NCBI GenBank assembly: GCA_016288795.1
Contig: JAEELI010000012.1
Coordinates: 35,961-99,960, forward strand
Source of the DNA: Caryophanales bacterium
Lineage (GTDB): Bacteria > Bacillota_I > Bacilli_A > RF39 > UBA660
Direction of reading: 5' to 3'
Length of the DNA stretch: 64,000 nucleotides
The notes beneath the pieces were generated by a model. The model was not told where the DNA came from and did not search any database. It worked only from the letters and a program-made list of their open reading frames with translations. The position numbers and the translations under genes are program-made. This document shows, in pieces, positions 26,537 to 35,820 of the stretch; the first letter of the stretch is position 1, and each line of letters starts with the position of its first letter.

Positions 26537-26836
26537 TTACATTAACCCATCTAGTGCGCCAGCATATTGTCCTAATTTTTCGTTCATTGCTTTATTAATT
26601 TGACTAAACGCATCCTTAATAGCTATTTGAACCATGTCCTCAAGTATTTCTTTATCTTCGGAACTTAGATCTCCTTCGTGTAAAATTTTAACCTTTTGCA
26701 CTTCTCTTGCACCATTAAAAGTAATTTCTACTAGTTCAGATTTTCCAGTAAAATTCATTTTTTCTAGTTCTTCTTTTTTTTGATTTATTTCTCTTTGCAT
26801 TCTTTGTGCTTGTGCCATTATATTTTGCATATTCAT
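26537..26836 (-). CDS. ebfC: Nucleoid-associated protein YbaB/EbfC
   Basis: YbaB/EbfC proteins form tweezer-like DNA-binding dimers. The ~99-residue product starts MNMQNIMAQAQRMQREINQKKEELE and contains the typical FNGAREVQKVKI and ILEDMVQIAIKDAFSQI segments. ATG 26836 has GGAGG 8 nt upstream and is preferred to GTG 26845. It lies between dnaX and recR, the standard synteny. Confidence 0.95.
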   Translation of the reverse strand: MNMQNIMAQAQRMQREINQKKEELEKMNFTGKSELVEITFNGAREVQKVKILHEGDLSSEDKEILEDMVQIAIKDAFSQINKAMNEKLGQYAGALDGLM

Positions 26837-26857
26837 GTTTATCACCTCCTCATTTAC

Positions 26858-28387
26858 TTAAACAATTTCTACTTTATTAACATCAAATACTTCGGTTAAT
26901 ACCGGAACTTTTTCTTCTTCTTTTTCTTTAATTAATTCATATTTTTTTCCATTTTTAATATTTTTAATATATTCTTCTTTTTCTCTATTCCATTCTTCTT
27001 CAGAAATAAATGCTGTCTTTTTTCCTAATATATCATCAATTTTTTTGCATAGTTCATTCGCGTTATTTGCTTGATGTTCATTTAAACAACTAAATATTAA
27101 ATATTCATCGGACGCTACTACAAGGTTTGCGTCTATTAGCAATGCCTTAGCCTTTCCCTTTATCTTATTATCTTTTAAAAGATTATCAATCATTTCTTTA
27201 CCCTCATTTAAATATTTCTTTTGCGCATTTACAAAACAATTATTAATTCTGATTTTAACCCAGTCATTTTCTTCTTTTGATTCAATTTTTTTATCAACTA
27301 TTTCTTTAGAACTTTCCTTTTCTTCACTTACTAATTTTGTTACTTTATTGACTTTTTTAGTTTGAGTTTCAAAATAATCTAACATAATCATTTCAATTAT
27401 AGTATATGGATTTACATTTATATTTATTTTGGTAAAAGCTTCAGTTAATTCCAAAATCAAGTTCTTATAGTCCTGAAAACTCAACCTGGTAACTAAACCA
27501 CTATTCTTTATTTTTTTAGCCCTAGAACTTATATTATCAATAATTTTTTTAATAAGACTTTTATAATCTACAGCTCTTGTTTTAAAATCTTCAACCATAT
27601 TTAAAAAATTGGAAATATCGTTGTTTTCAATAGAGTCAATTAAGTCATTTATACTTTTTGTAGATATAGTTTTTATTTCTTTTTCAATTAATTCAAGGGT
27701 TATAGTTTCTTTGTTTTTAGAAAGTTGATCAAGAATACTTAGTGCATCTCTCATTCCACCTTCAGCCAAATATGCTATCTCTAGTAATGCTTCCTCAGTA
27801 ACTTTTATATTTTCTTTTTCAGCAACACCTTTTAAGTTTTCAACAAGTTTATCTTCTTTTATTTTTTGAAAATCAAATCGTTGACACCTAGATAATATAG
27901 TTATTGGAACACTTTCTATGTTTGTTGTTGCCAAGATAAAAACAACATGTGAAGGTGGTTCTTCTAATGTTAATAAAAGAGCATTAAATGCGCTTGTTGT
28001 TAGCATATGAACTTCATCAATTATATATATTTTATATTTACCATTAGTTGGAGCTATTTTAACATTATCTATTATCTCTCTAATCTCATCTACTCCATTA
28101 TTTGATGCAGCATCCATTTCAATAATATCGGGATTTTCATTAAAATTAACACAAAAAGAACACTTCCCACATGGAGAACCATCAATAGGATTTAAACAGT
28201 TAATAGCTTTGGCAAATATCTTTGCTGTGCTAGTTTTTCCGGTTCCTCTTGGGCCCGAGAAAATGTATGCATGAGATATGCTATTATTAACTATTGAATT
28301 TCTTAAAGTCTTGATTGTATAATCTTGACCCACGATAGAATCAAAATCAGTTGGACGATATTTTCTATATAAAACTCTATAATTCAT
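26858..28387 (-). CDS. dnaX: DNA polymerase III subunits gamma/tau
   Basis: DnaX is the clamp-loader ATPase. The 509-residue protein has MNYRVLYRKYRPTDFDSIVGQ, Walker A GPRGTGKTSTAK (about 45-56), a CLNPIDGSPCGKCSFC zinc motif, Walker B IIDEVHMLT and sensor 1 ILATTNIESVP. The tau-like C-terminus after ~360 is diverged. No programmed frameshift heptamer was searched systematically. It is the first protein-coding gene downstream of tadA. Confidence 0.97.
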   Translation of the reverse strand: MNYRVLYRKYRPTDFDSIVGQDYTIKTLRNSIVNNSISHAYIFSGPRGTGKTSTAKIFAKAINCLNPIDGSPCGKCSFCVNFNENPDIIEMDAASNNGVDEIREIIDNVKIAPTNGKYKIYIIDEVHMLTTSAFNALLLTLEEPPSHVVFILATTNIESVPITILSRCQRFDFQKIKEDKLVENLKGVAEKENIKVTEEALLEIAYLAEGGMRDALSILDQLSKNKETITLELIEKEIKTISTKSINDLIDSIENNDISNFLNMVEDFKTRAVDYKSLIKKIIDNISSRAKKIKNSGLVTRLSFQDYKNLILELTEAFTKININVNPYTIIEMIMLDYFETQTKKVNKVTKLVSEEKESSKEIVDKKIESKEENDWVKIRINNCFVNAQKKYLNEGKEMIDNLLKDNKIKGKAKALLIDANLVVASDEYLIFSCLNEHQANNANELCKKIDDILGKKTAFISEEEWNREKEEYIKNIKNGKKYELIKEKEEEKVPVLTEVFDVNKVEIV

Positions 28388-28438
28388 GATGAATGCCTTT
28401 CTATGAATATTATACCATTTTAATAGACAATAATTAAG

Positions 28439-28852
28439 TTATTTTCTTAATTTTTCAAAAAAACTTTCCACCATTTTTTTATATTCATTCTTCATTTTAA
28501 CACAATCATTTGTTCGTATGACGTTAATATTATTTTTGCTTACATTATTATTTTCGATAAGATAAAACACATTTTTAATTCTTGATTCACTAATTACAGA
28601 CTGACACATTTCACAAGGGGCCAATGTTACATACAAATCACAATTATCTAAACGCCAGTCTCCAATCTTCTTTTCGGCTTTAATAATAGCGTTTATTTCT
28701 GCATGACCAAGAACTAAGTTTTTAGTTTGTCTAGTATTATGAGCTTTAGAAATAATTATATTATCCTTAACAATTACAGCACCAACCGGTATTTCGTTCT
28801 TTTTATCTGCTTTAATTGCTTCTTTATAAGCGTATTCCATATATTTATTCAT
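28439..28852 (-). CDS. tadA: tRNA adenosine-34 deaminase
   Basis: TadA converts A34 to inosine in tRNA-Arg(ACG). From ATG 28852 the 137-residue product has HAEINAI (zinc His and catalytic Glu) and the PCEMCQS zinc motif. AGGTGA lies 6 nt upstream. An in-frame extension to 28945 would read through the SRP RNA and is not coding. In B. subtilis the order is tadA-scr-dnaX; here the RNA precedes tadA. Confidence 0.94.
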   Translation of the reverse strand: MNKYMEYAYKEAIKADKKNEIPVGAVIVKDNIIISKAHNTRQTKNLVLGHAEINAIIKAEKKIGDWRLDNCDLYVTLAPCEMCQSVISESRIKNVFYLIENNNVSKNNINVIRTNDCVKMKNEYKKMVESFFEKLRK

Positions 28853-28869
28853 AAAATCACCTAAAATAA

Positions 28870-28946
28870 AAAGCACACACAAACAGGGATCGATGTGGCT
28901 GCTGTTTTCCAACTCTGACCAGATTACGATATATTTGTTGTGCACT
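28870..28946 (-). ncRNA. ffs: Signal recognition particle RNA, short bacterial form
   Basis: The minus-strand transcript reads GTGCACAACAAATATATCG, then CTGGTCAG, AGTTGGAAAACAGCAGCC and GTTTGTGTGTGC, followed by TTTTTATTTT. GGTCAG, the GGAA tetraloop and AGCAGCC are the invariant SRP domain IV signature; the outer arms pair. Length is about 75 nt. B. subtilis has a ~270-nt form with an Alu domain; this one has only domain IV, as in Mollicutes and E. coli. Confidence 0.9.
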
Positions 28947-29008
28947 TAGATATTAACACACATAATTTTAAATATCAACAATTATTTCAACCACATATTT
29001 CAAAAAAT

Positions 29009-29022
29009 ATTTCCCGGGAAAT
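29009..29022. promoter_or_regulatory. Noc-binding-type site NBS1
   Basis: ATTTCCCGGGAAAT is a perfect 14-bp palindrome equal to the published B. subtilis Noc-binding consensus. Confidence 0.75.
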
Positions 29023-29030
29023 AATTTTCT

Positions 29031-29051
29031 ACCATTTCTTAGATTTTTGGT
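29031..29051. repeat. ACCA-N13-TGGT inverted repeat, copy 1
   Basis: ACCATTTCTTAGATTTTTGG plus T forms an imperfect hairpin starting 8 bp after NBS1. Confidence 0.5.
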
Positions 29052-29083
29052 TTATTTTTTATTACCCAAGAAATACAATTCTA

Positions 29084-29104
29084 ACCATTTTTATCAAAAT
29101 TGGT
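29084..29104. repeat. ACCA-N13-TGGT inverted repeat, copy 2
   Basis: A 21-nt near-palindrome (ACCATTTTT...AAAATTGGT) ends 7 bp before parS1. Confidence 0.5.
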
Positions 29105-29111
29105 AATTCAA

Positions 29112-29127
29112 TGTTTCACGTGAAACA
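29112..29127. promoter_or_regulatory. parS1
   Basis: TGTTTCACGTGAAACA, the exact 16-bp chromosomal ParB (Spo0J) binding site. Confidence 0.95.
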
Positions 29128-29325
29128 TTAGATTTCTTTTATTGAGTTAAATTAATGATAATAATCAAGCAGAACTTTGATTCAACCTTATTAATGTATA
29201 CACCAATTTAAAAGCAATGATATAAAAAAACAAATTGTTTATTTTAATTTCATATAACATATCATTTATAGCATTTTTTACTCAAGTGTATTTCTAACAA
29301 ATTTTAAAAAATTGGTTAATATTTT

Positions 29326-29339
29326 ATTTCCTGGGAAAT
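29326..29339. promoter_or_regulatory. Noc-binding-type site NBS2 (one mismatch)
   Basis: ATTTCCTGGGAAAT differs from the NBS palindrome at one central base. A TGGT ends 9 bp upstream, matching the spacing at NBS3. Confidence 0.6.
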
Positions 29340-29376
29340 AAAAATCTTATCTTTTTTATAAAAATTGGTATTTTAA

Positions 29377-29392
29377 TGTTTCACGTGAAACA
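29377..29392. promoter_or_regulatory. parS2
   Basis: Perfect TGTTTCACGTGAAACA. A TGGT half-element ends 7 bp upstream, the same spacing as at parS1. Confidence 0.95.
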
Positions 29393-29506
29393 TTAGTTAT
29401 AGATAAATGTTATATGTATTCAATGAAATATTATTTATAACTCATTTAGATTAAAAACAATAACGTTGTTAATGTCACTTATAGAAATTTATTAATCTTT
29501 ATTGAA

Positions 29507-29522
29507 TGTTTCACGTGAAACA
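29507..29522. promoter_or_regulatory. parS3, inside a 34-bp perfect palindrome
   Basis: Perfect TGTTTCACGTGAAACA flanked by TTTATTGAA and TTCAATAAA, so 29498-29531 is palindromic throughout. Confidence 0.95.
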
Positions 29523-29637
29523 TTCAATAAAATATTTAAAAAAAATAAATAAAAGCAAATTATAAAAAACAGATCATTTTATAATATTATATTATATTAT
29601 TTTATTTATTGAATATTAAGTGCTTTTATATCACTAA

Positions 29638-29653
29638 TGTTTCACGTGAAACA
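29638..29653. promoter_or_regulatory. parS4
   Basis: Perfect TGTTTCACGTGAAACA, 6 bp before the third ACCA/TGGT repeat. Confidence 0.95.
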
Positions 29654-29659
29654 TTTTTT

Positions 29660-29679
29660 ACCAATTCTGTAGATTTGGT
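29660..29679. repeat. ACCA-N12-TGGT inverted repeat, copy 3
   Basis: ACCAATTCTGTAGATTTGGT lies exactly between parS4 (6 bp away) and NBS3 (9 bp away). Confidence 0.5.
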
Positions 29680-29688
29680 GTAATTTTT

Positions 29689-29702
29689 ATTTCCCGGGAA
29701 AT
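29689..29702. promoter_or_regulatory. Noc-binding-type site NBS3
   Basis: Perfect ATTTCCCGGGAAAT palindrome abutting the gyrA terminator. Confidence 0.75.
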
Positions 29703-29734
29703 AAAAAAAGTGATTAATAAATCATTAATCACTT
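29703..29734 (-). terminator. Terminator of gyrB-gyrA
   Basis: AAGTGATTAAT and ATTAATCACTT pair across the gyrA stop codon, followed on the minus strand by seven T. Confidence 0.85.
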
Positions 29735-32166
29735 TCATTATCATCTGAACTAACTTTATCTACAATACTAACTGTAGCAACTGTTTGACCTTCTTTTAAT
29801 GAAATTAGTCTTAGTCCTTGAGTTACTCTTCCTAATAATGATATTTGTTCAATTGGTAATTTAATTGTAATTCCTGCGTTAGTCATTATCACTACATCTT
29901 TATTATCTTCGACTAATTTAGAAGCTACTAGCGAACCATTCTTCACGGTTAAATTTAATGCTAAAACTCCTTTGCTTCCACGTTTTGTTTGCCTGAATTC
30001 ACAAACTTTCGTTCGCTTACCATACCCTTTCTCAGTTACCAATAATATTATAGATTCTTCATTTACAACTTCACTACAGATACATTTACCACCATTTAAA
30101 TTAATTCCTTTAACCCCAGTTGCGGTTCTTCCCATTGCTCTGACTTCAGATTCATTAAATTTAACCATGTGTCCTGAAGAACTTCCAAGAAGAACTATGT
30201 TATTTCCATTTGTCTTCTTGACATCTATTAATTCATCATTTTCATTTAGATTAATACAAATCTTTCCTGATGTTCTTATACTTTCAAATTCACTAATATT
30301 TGTCTTTTTAACAACTCCGTTTTTAGTAGCAAAGAACAAGTATTTTGCATCATCATCTTTACTTACTTTAACAATAGAATTAATTGTTTCATCTTTTTCT
30401 ATTTGTAACAAATTGATTATAGGAATTCCTTTTGATTGACGGCTAAACTCAGGAATCTCATAACCTTTAATTCTATATACTTTACCTTTATTAGTAAAGA
30501 ACATTATGTAATCATGAGTAGAAAGATTAATTAAATGATCAACATAATCTTCTTCATTTGTAGTTAATCCTTTAACTCCCATTCCACCTCTGTTTTGAAC
30601 TCTAAAGGTATCATTTGTTGTTCTCTTAATATACCCTTTATTAGTTAAAACAACCATAATATCTTCTTCAGGAATAAGAGATTCATCTTCTATATACTCA
30701 ATCGCAGTCATATCAATTTTTGTTCTACGATCGTCATAGTATTTATCTCTAATTTCTAATAATTCTGTTTTAATAATATCTAATATTCTATCCCTTGAAG
30801 CTAATATTTGCTTGTATTCCTCTATTTTAGCTAATAAATCCTTTAATTCTTCTTCTATCTTAGCTCTTTCTAATCCAGTTAAGCGACGTAATCTTAATTC
30901 TAGAATATTATCAGCTTGAATTTCTGTTAAATTATACTTAAGAATCAATTTTTCTTTTGCGATTACATCAGTTTCAGACTCTCTAATTATTTTAATAAAA
31001 TCATCTAGATTATCTAAGGCTATTTTGTAACCCTCTAATATATGAACTCTCTTTTCAGCTTTATCTAATTCGAATTTTGTTCTTCTAATTATAACTTCTT
31101 CTTGATAGTTTATATACTTAACTATAATATCTTTTAAGCCAAGAGTTCTAGGAACTCCATTATCTATCATTAAGAATATAATTCCATAATTTACTTGAAA
31201 TTGTGTATGTTTATATAAATTATTTAAAACAACTTGAGGATTAGCGTCTTTCTTTAAAGTAATCGTTATTTTTATACCATTCTTTAAATCTGTATGATAA
31301 TCTGATATTCCATCAATTATCTTATTATGAACTAATTCCGCAACTTTATTTTTTAATTCAGATACATTAACACCATATGGAACTTCATCAACTATTATAT
31401 AGTGTTTTCCATCTTTTTCTTCAATAGTAGCAGCACTTCTAATGGTGATACTTCCTCTTCCAGTTTCATATGCTTTTTTAATACCACTATTTCCTAATAT
31501 TATTCCACCCGTAGGAAAATCTGGACCTTTAATAATTTCCATTAATCCGTTTGTATCTATTTCTGGATTATCTATATACGCTACACAGCCATCAATAACT
31601 TCAGCTAAGTTATGTGGTGGAATATTTGTAGCCATACCTACTGCGATTCCCATCGTTCCATTTACTAAAATATTTGGAAATCTAGATGGCAATATTTCAG
31701 GTTCTTTTTCTGATTCATCAAAATTTGGAATAAAGTTTATTGTATCTTTATTGATATCTCTTAATAATTCTAATGATATTTTTGATAGTCTAGATTCGGT
31801 ATAACGCATTGCTGCAGCTCCCGCTCCAGCAATATTACCAAAGTTTCCATGACCATCTACCAATGGATATCTATAACTAAAATCTTGCGCTTGACGAACC
31901 ATTGCCTCATAAATACTTGAATCACCATGAGGGTGATATTTACCCATAACATCTCCAACTATACGCGCTGATTTTTTATGAGGCTTATCAGGAGTATATC
32001 CAGATTCAAACATTGACCATAAAATTCTTCGATGAACAGGCTTTAACCCATCTCTTAAGTCTGGTAAAGCACGAGAAATAATAACACTCATGGAATATTC
32101 CAAGAAAGATGTTTCTATTTCATTTACTATATTATTTTCTTCTAATCTATCTCTACTATGATCCAT
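29725..32166 (-). CDS. gyrA: DNA gyrase subunit A
   Basis: GyrA is the DNA-cleaving subunit of the supercoiling topoisomerase. The 813-residue protein shows [48 protein letters not shown] quinolone-pocket residues (here [19 protein letters not shown]), and the catalytic Tyr in [11 protein letters not shown]. The GyrA-box is QNRGGMG, a variant of QRRGGKG. ATG 32166 follows GGGGAG and is chosen over an upstream ATG overlapping gyrB. It is the last gene of the dnaA-side block. Confidence 0.97.
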   Translation of the reverse strand: MDHSRDRLEENNIVNEIETSFLEYSMSVIISRALPDLRDGLKPVHRRILWSMFESGYTPDKPHKKSARIVGDVMGKYHPHGDSSIYEAMVRQAQDFSYRYPLVDGHGNFGNIAGAGAAAMRYTESRLSKISLELLRDINKDTINFIPNFDESEKEPEILPSRFPNILVNGTMGIAVGMATNIPPHNLAEVIDGCVAYIDNPEIDTNGLMEIIKGPDFPTGGIILGNSGIKKAYETGRGSITIRSAATIEEKDGKHYIIVDEVPYGVNVSELKNKVAELVHNKIIDGISDYHTDLKNGIKITITLKKDANPQVVLNNLYKHTQFQVNYGIIFLMIDNGVPRTLGLKDIIVKYINYQEEVIIRRTKFELDKAEKRVHILEGYKIALDNLDDFIKIIRESETDVIAKEKLILKYNLTEIQADNILELRLRRLTGLERAKIEEELKDLLAKIEEYKQILASRDRILDIIKTELLEIRDKYYDDRRTKIDMTAIEYIEDESLIPEEDIMVVLTNKGYIKRTTNDTFRVQNRGGMGVKGLTTNEEDYVDHLINLSTHDYIMFFTNKGKVYRIKGYEIPEFSRQSKGIPIINLLQIEKDETINSIVKVSKDDDAKYLFFATKNGVVKKTNISEFESIRTSGKICINLNENDELIDVKKTNGNNIVLLGSSSGHMVKFNESEVRAMGRTATGVKGINLNGGKCICSEVVNEESIILLVTEKGYGKRTKVCEFRQTKRGSKGVLALNLTVKNGSLVASKLVEDNKDVVIMTNAGITIKLPIEQISLLGRVTQGLRLISLKEGQTVATVSIVDKVSSDDNESD

Positions 32167-32179
32167 ACTAAACTCCCCT

Positions 32180-34105
32180 CTAGACATCTAGATTTTCAAC
32201 AAATTGAGCATTTGTCTCAATAAATTCTCTTCTAGGTTCTACTTCTTCTCCCATTAATTTAGAAAAAGCAGCATCTGCAGCAATCGCATCATCAACAGTT
32301 ATTTTTCTAAGAACTCTTGTATTAATATCCATAGTTGTTTCATTTAATTCTTCTGCATCCATTTCTCCTAAACCTTTCATTCTGAATATATCATACTTAG
32401 TATTAGGATTTAACGATGCTATATAACTATCTCTTTCTTGTTCATTTAAAACATATTTAATAACTTTTCCATGTTTAATACAAAACAACGGCGGTTGAGC
32501 TGCATATACATGACCTGCTTCAACGATAGGTTTGAAGAAACGATAGAACAAAGTTAACAATAATACTCTAATATGTGATCCATCTACATCGGCATCGGTC
32601 ATGATTATTATTTTACCGTATCTTAGTTTATTCAAATCAAATTCTTGACCTATTCCTGTTCCAAAAGCAGTAATAATTGTTCTAATTTCTTCATTCGACA
32701 AAGCTTTATCTATTCTAGCTTTTTCAACATTTAATATTTTTCCTCTCAGAGGAAGAATTGCTTGAGTCATAGAGTTTCTTCCTTTAATAGCAGAACCTCC
32801 TGCACTATCCCCCTCGACTATAAATAATTCACAAATAGAAGGGTCCTTCTCTTTACAATCTTCTAGTTTACCACCAAAATTAACAACATCTAAATCACTT
32901 TTTCTTCTTGTTAATTCCCTAGCTTTTTTAGCAGCAATTCTTGCTCTTGCGGCAGTCATTGTCTTATCAATGATTATTCTTGCTTCATCTGGATTCTCCA
33001 TTAAAAATCTTTCAAATCCTTGAGAAAATACATTATCAGCTAATTTCCTAACTTCAGAGTTTCCTAATCTTCCTTTAGTTTGTCCTTCAAATTGTGGATT
33101 AGGATGTTTACAAGAAATAATCATAGTTAAACCTTCTTTAACATCATCTCCTGTTAAAGAATCATCTTTATCTTTTAAAATATTTGCTTTTCTTGCATAA
33201 TTATTAATTACTCTTGTTAATGCTCTTCTAACTCCTTCTTCGTGAGTTCCACCATCGTGAGTATTAATATTATTAACAAAAGAATAAATACTATCGTTAT
33301 AACCAGAGTTATATTGCATTGCAACTTCAAATAAAATACCGTCTTCTTCACCTTCAAAATGAATAATATCTTGATGAATTGGTGTTTTATTTTTATTTAA
33401 ATATTTAACATATTCTGAAATTCCACCCTCATATAAGAAAGTTTCACCAGTTGTATCTTCTCTATCTCTATCATCTCTTATTGTTAATGATAATCCTCTA
33501 TTTAAAAATGCTAGTTCTCTTATTCTTACTTTTAGAGTTTCATAATCATAAATATCTGTATCAAATATATCTGGATCTGGTTTAAAAGATACTACAGTTC
33601 CTGTTCTATTATCTTCACATTTTCCAATCTCTGTTAGTTTTTGAACTACTTTACCACCATTTTCAAACTTACATTCATATATTTTACTATCTTTATATAC
33701 AGTTACAGTTACCCATTTCGATAAAGCGTTAACAACTGAGGCTCCAACTCCATGTAGTCCACCGGATACTTTATATCCTCCTCCACCAAATTTACCTCCA
33801 GCATGTAGGACTGTATAAACTGTTTCAACTGTAGACATTCCTGTTTTAGGATGAATACCTACAGGTATACCACGACCATCATCTTTAACAGTTATAGAAT
33901 TATCTTTGTTAATAATTACTTCAATATTTTTACAAAAACCTGCTAGGGCTTCATCTATTGCATTATCAACAATTTCCCATACTAAATGATGTAATCCTTT
34001 AACATCTGTCGTTCCAATATACATTCCAGGTCTTTTTCTAACTGCTTCAAGTCCTTCTAAAACCTGAATATCACTCTCGTTATAATGTAATTTATTATCT
34101 TCCAT
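32180..34105 (-). CDS. gyrB: DNA gyrase subunit B
   Basis: GyrB provides the ATPase for supercoiling. The 641-residue protein has the GHKL motifs [27 protein letters not shown] and [14 protein letters not shown]. The Toprim motifs are [22 protein letters not shown] and [11 protein letters not shown]. It overlaps recF by 11 nt and precedes gyrA by 13 nt, so recF-gyrB-gyrA is one transcriptional unit. remB, found between recF and gyrB in B. subtilis, is absent. Confidence 0.98.
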   Translation of the reverse strand: MEDNKLHYNESDIQVLEGLEAVRKRPGMYIGTTDVKGLHHLVWEIVDNAIDEALAGFCKNIEVIINKDNSITVKDDGRGIPVGIHPKTGMSTVETVYTVLHAGGKFGGGGYKVSGGLHGVGASVVNALSKWVTVTVYKDSKIYECKFENGGKVVQKLTEIGKCEDNRTGTVVSFKPDPDIFDTDIYDYETLKVRIRELAFLNRGLSLTIRDDRDREDTTGETFLYEGGISEYVKYLNKNKTPIHQDIIHFEGEEDGILFEVAMQYNSGYNDSIYSFVNNINTHDGGTHEEGVRRALTRVINNYARKANILKDKDDSLTGDDVKEGLTMIISCKHPNPQFEGQTKGRLGNSEVRKLADNVFSQGFERFLMENPDEARIIIDKTMTAARARIAAKKARELTRRKSDLDVVNFGGKLEDCKEKDPSICELFIVEGDSAGGSAIKGRNSMTQAILPLRGKILNVEKARIDKALSNEEIRTIITAFGTGIGQEFDLNKLRYGKIIIMTDADVDGSHIRVLLLTLFYRFFKPIVEAGHVYAAQPPLFCIKHGKVIKYVLNEQERDSYIASLNPNTKYDIFRMKGLGEMDAEELNETTMDINTRVLRKITVDDAIAADAAFSKLMGEEVEPRREFIETNAQFVENLDV

Positions 34106-35195
34106 TATTAATCTCCCTTATACTATTATTTTCTACCTTAAATAGATTTGCATTTTCTAATAATTTTTTATCAATTTTATCTAGATCTGTTGTTGTTATA
34201 AATGTTTGAATATTATTATTTAATAGTTTAACTATATTCTTTATTTTTTCATTATCCAAAGCACTAAAAACATCATCTAATATCAATATTGGTTCTTCAT
34301 TTTTTTCTTTTTCAAATAACCTTATCTCTGCTAATTTAAAAGCTAGAACTGAATTTTTTCTTTGACCATTACTTCCCCACTCATTGATATTTTTATTATC
34401 TAGTTCAAATATTATATCATCATGATGAATACCAATAGCAGTCTTTCCAATACTTATTTCTTTATCATAATATTTTTTATAACTTTTTATTAAATCATCT
34501 TTATTCTTTTGTGAATAATCAGATAAATATTTTATTATGACATTTCCAAAACCAAATATCTCATTATAAAATTCATTAATATATTCATTTATCTTATTAA
34601 TAAAATCTAATCTATAATGGTGAATCTTTAAACCATTATCAACTAGTTTATCAGTTAAAATATCTAAATAACTTCTATCTTTATTACCATTAATAAACAT
34701 TTCTCTTAAATAAAAATTTCTTTGTTTTAATAATTTATTATAATCATTTAAAAGAAATATATATTCTTTATTTAATTGACTTATTTCAATATTAAGAAGT
34801 TTTCTTCTTGCTGAAGGAGCTAAATCAAATATTCTCTGTTCATCAGGTTCTAGTAAAATAATATTTATATTAGATATATAATCACTTATTTTACTTTGAA
34901 GGTTATTGTTTATCTTAACTTTTTTTCCTTCTTTATTAATAATAACTTGGTAGGAATCCAAACTACTCTTCTCAACTTCACCCTCTATTTTTAAACTTAA
35001 CTCACCATTCTTTATTAAATTCTTATCTACGTTAGTTCGAAAAGATTTAGTTAAAGCTAGAACATATATAGCCTCGACTAAATTGGTCTTTCCTACTCCA
35101 TTCAAACCATAAATAATATTTAATGAATCATTAAAACTCACTTTTATCTTTTCATAATTTCTGAAATTAGTTATGTTTAATGACTTAATTTTCAT
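34095..35195 (-). CDS. recF: DNA repair and replication protein RecF
   Basis: RecF is an SMC-like ATPase that loads RecA with RecO and RecR. The 366-residue product has Walker [15 protein letters not shown] (about 30-43), [22 protein letters not shown], a signature [17 protein letters not shown] and Walker [14 protein letters not shown]. It lies between the ComK-like gene and gyrB. Confidence 0.96.
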   Translation of the reverse strand: MKIKSLNITNFRNYEKIKVSFNDSLNIIYGLNGVGKTNLVEAIYVLALTKSFRTNVDKNLIKNGELSLKIEGEVEKSSLDSYQVIINKEGKKVKINNNLQSKISDYISNINIILLEPDEQRIFDLAPSARRKLLNIEISQLNKEYIFLLNDYNKLLKQRNFYLREMFINGNKDRSYLDILTDKLVDNGLKIHHYRLDFINKINEYINEFYNEIFGFGNVIIKYLSDYSQKNKDDLIKSYKKYYDKEISIGKTAIGIHHDDIIFELDNKNINEWGSNGQRKNSVLAFKLAEIRLFEKEKNEEPILILDDVFSALDNEKIKNIVKLLNNNIQTFITTTDLDKIDKKLLENANLFKVENNSIREINNGR

Positions 35196-35285
35196 AATTT
35201 GCCTTTCTTTTGATGAATAATGAATTTTTATAGTTCACCTGGGCTCCTATACCTACATATAATTATAACATAAAATAACCACTTT

Positions 35286-35732
35286 TTAAACAAAATTATC
35301 TTCTTTTTTTATTATTAAGTGATTATTTAATATAAATCCATTTAGTATTAATCTTTCAAATTTATATTTAGAAATCCTATTTCTAAAAACTATATTATTA
35401 ACACAGTTAATTATTAGATATTCTTTATATATTGAATAATTAATTATTTTATTTAGGACTATATATAAACATTGACTACTTCTAGGATTATTTATTTGAA
35501 GTAATATTATATTCTTATTAATAATAATTGGAACTTTATAACTTATTCTTAATAATCTTTTAGCACTTTTTTTTCTTCCATCTAGAGAACTACCATAAAA
35601 TAAACAATTACTATTTAATATCATATTAATATTTTTGTTGATAACTTTAATGTTATCAACATCAATAATAATAGTATTTTTATTATTCTTTAAGATAGCT
35701 ATAGTTCTACTTGTAATAAGCCAATTATCCAT
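35286..35732 (-). CDS. ComK-like competence regulator (divergent)
   Basis: The 148-residue protein resembles ComK, the competence transcription factor. The central block NCLFYGSSLDGRKKSA, ISYKVPIIIN and NNPRSSQC (residues about 42-88) parallels ComK's CRFFGSSYAGRK, ISHKPPIMVD and STRPQCGW. It is shorter than B. subtilis ComK (192) and the Trp after the Cys is missing, so DNA-binding activity is not assured. It sits between dnaN and recF, where the S4-domain protein YaaA/RlbA normally lies. Lys/Asn-rich composition suggests fast evolution. No competence machinery is in the window. Confidence 0.62.
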   Translation of the reverse strand: MDNWLITSRTIAILKNNKNTIIIDVDNIKVINKNINMILNSNCLFYGSSLDGRKKSAKRLLRISYKVPIIINKNIILLQINNPRSSQCLYIVLNKIINYSIYKEYLIINCVNNIVFRNRISKYKFERLILNGFILNNHLIIKKEDNFV

Positions 35733-35782
35733 ATAAACCTCCTGAATTGGCTTCTAGAATATCATAACTATATATAATAATT

Positions 35783-35789
35783 TGTCGAA
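35783..35789 (+). promoter_or_regulatory. Possible 0A box upstream of the ComK-like gene
   Basis: TGTCGAA lies about 50 bp upstream of the ComK-like start. Single 7-mers are expected by chance several times in this window, so this is weak. Confidence 0.25.
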
Positions 35790-35795
35790 AAATAA

Positions 35796-35820
35796 AAAAA
35801 TTAGCTAAAAGCTAATTTTT
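35796..35820 (-). terminator. Terminator of dnaN
   Basis: AAAAATTAGCT and AGCTAATTTTT pair around AAA, followed by a T-run on the minus strand, overlapping the dnaN stop. Confidence 0.85.

Larger units (their letters stand above)
28947..29724. other. Gene-free centromere-like block between gyrA and the SRP RNA
   Basis: This ~780-bp spacer has no credible coding frame. It contains four perfect parS palindromes, three Noc-type palindromes and several ACCA/TGGT elements, each annotated separately. The block is much longer than the other spacers in the window apart from oriC. It lies about 9 kb from oriC, so it is inferred to be the ParB loading zone. Confidence 0.85.

Noticed and set aside
28853..28945. 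N-terminal extension of tadA
   Set aside because: It would translate through the SRP RNA, and AGGTGA directly precedes the ATG at 28852.
29972..30439. 155-codon plus-strand frame inside gyrA
   Set aside because: Antisense shadow of a highly conserved gene, with no ribosome-binding site or recognisable domain.
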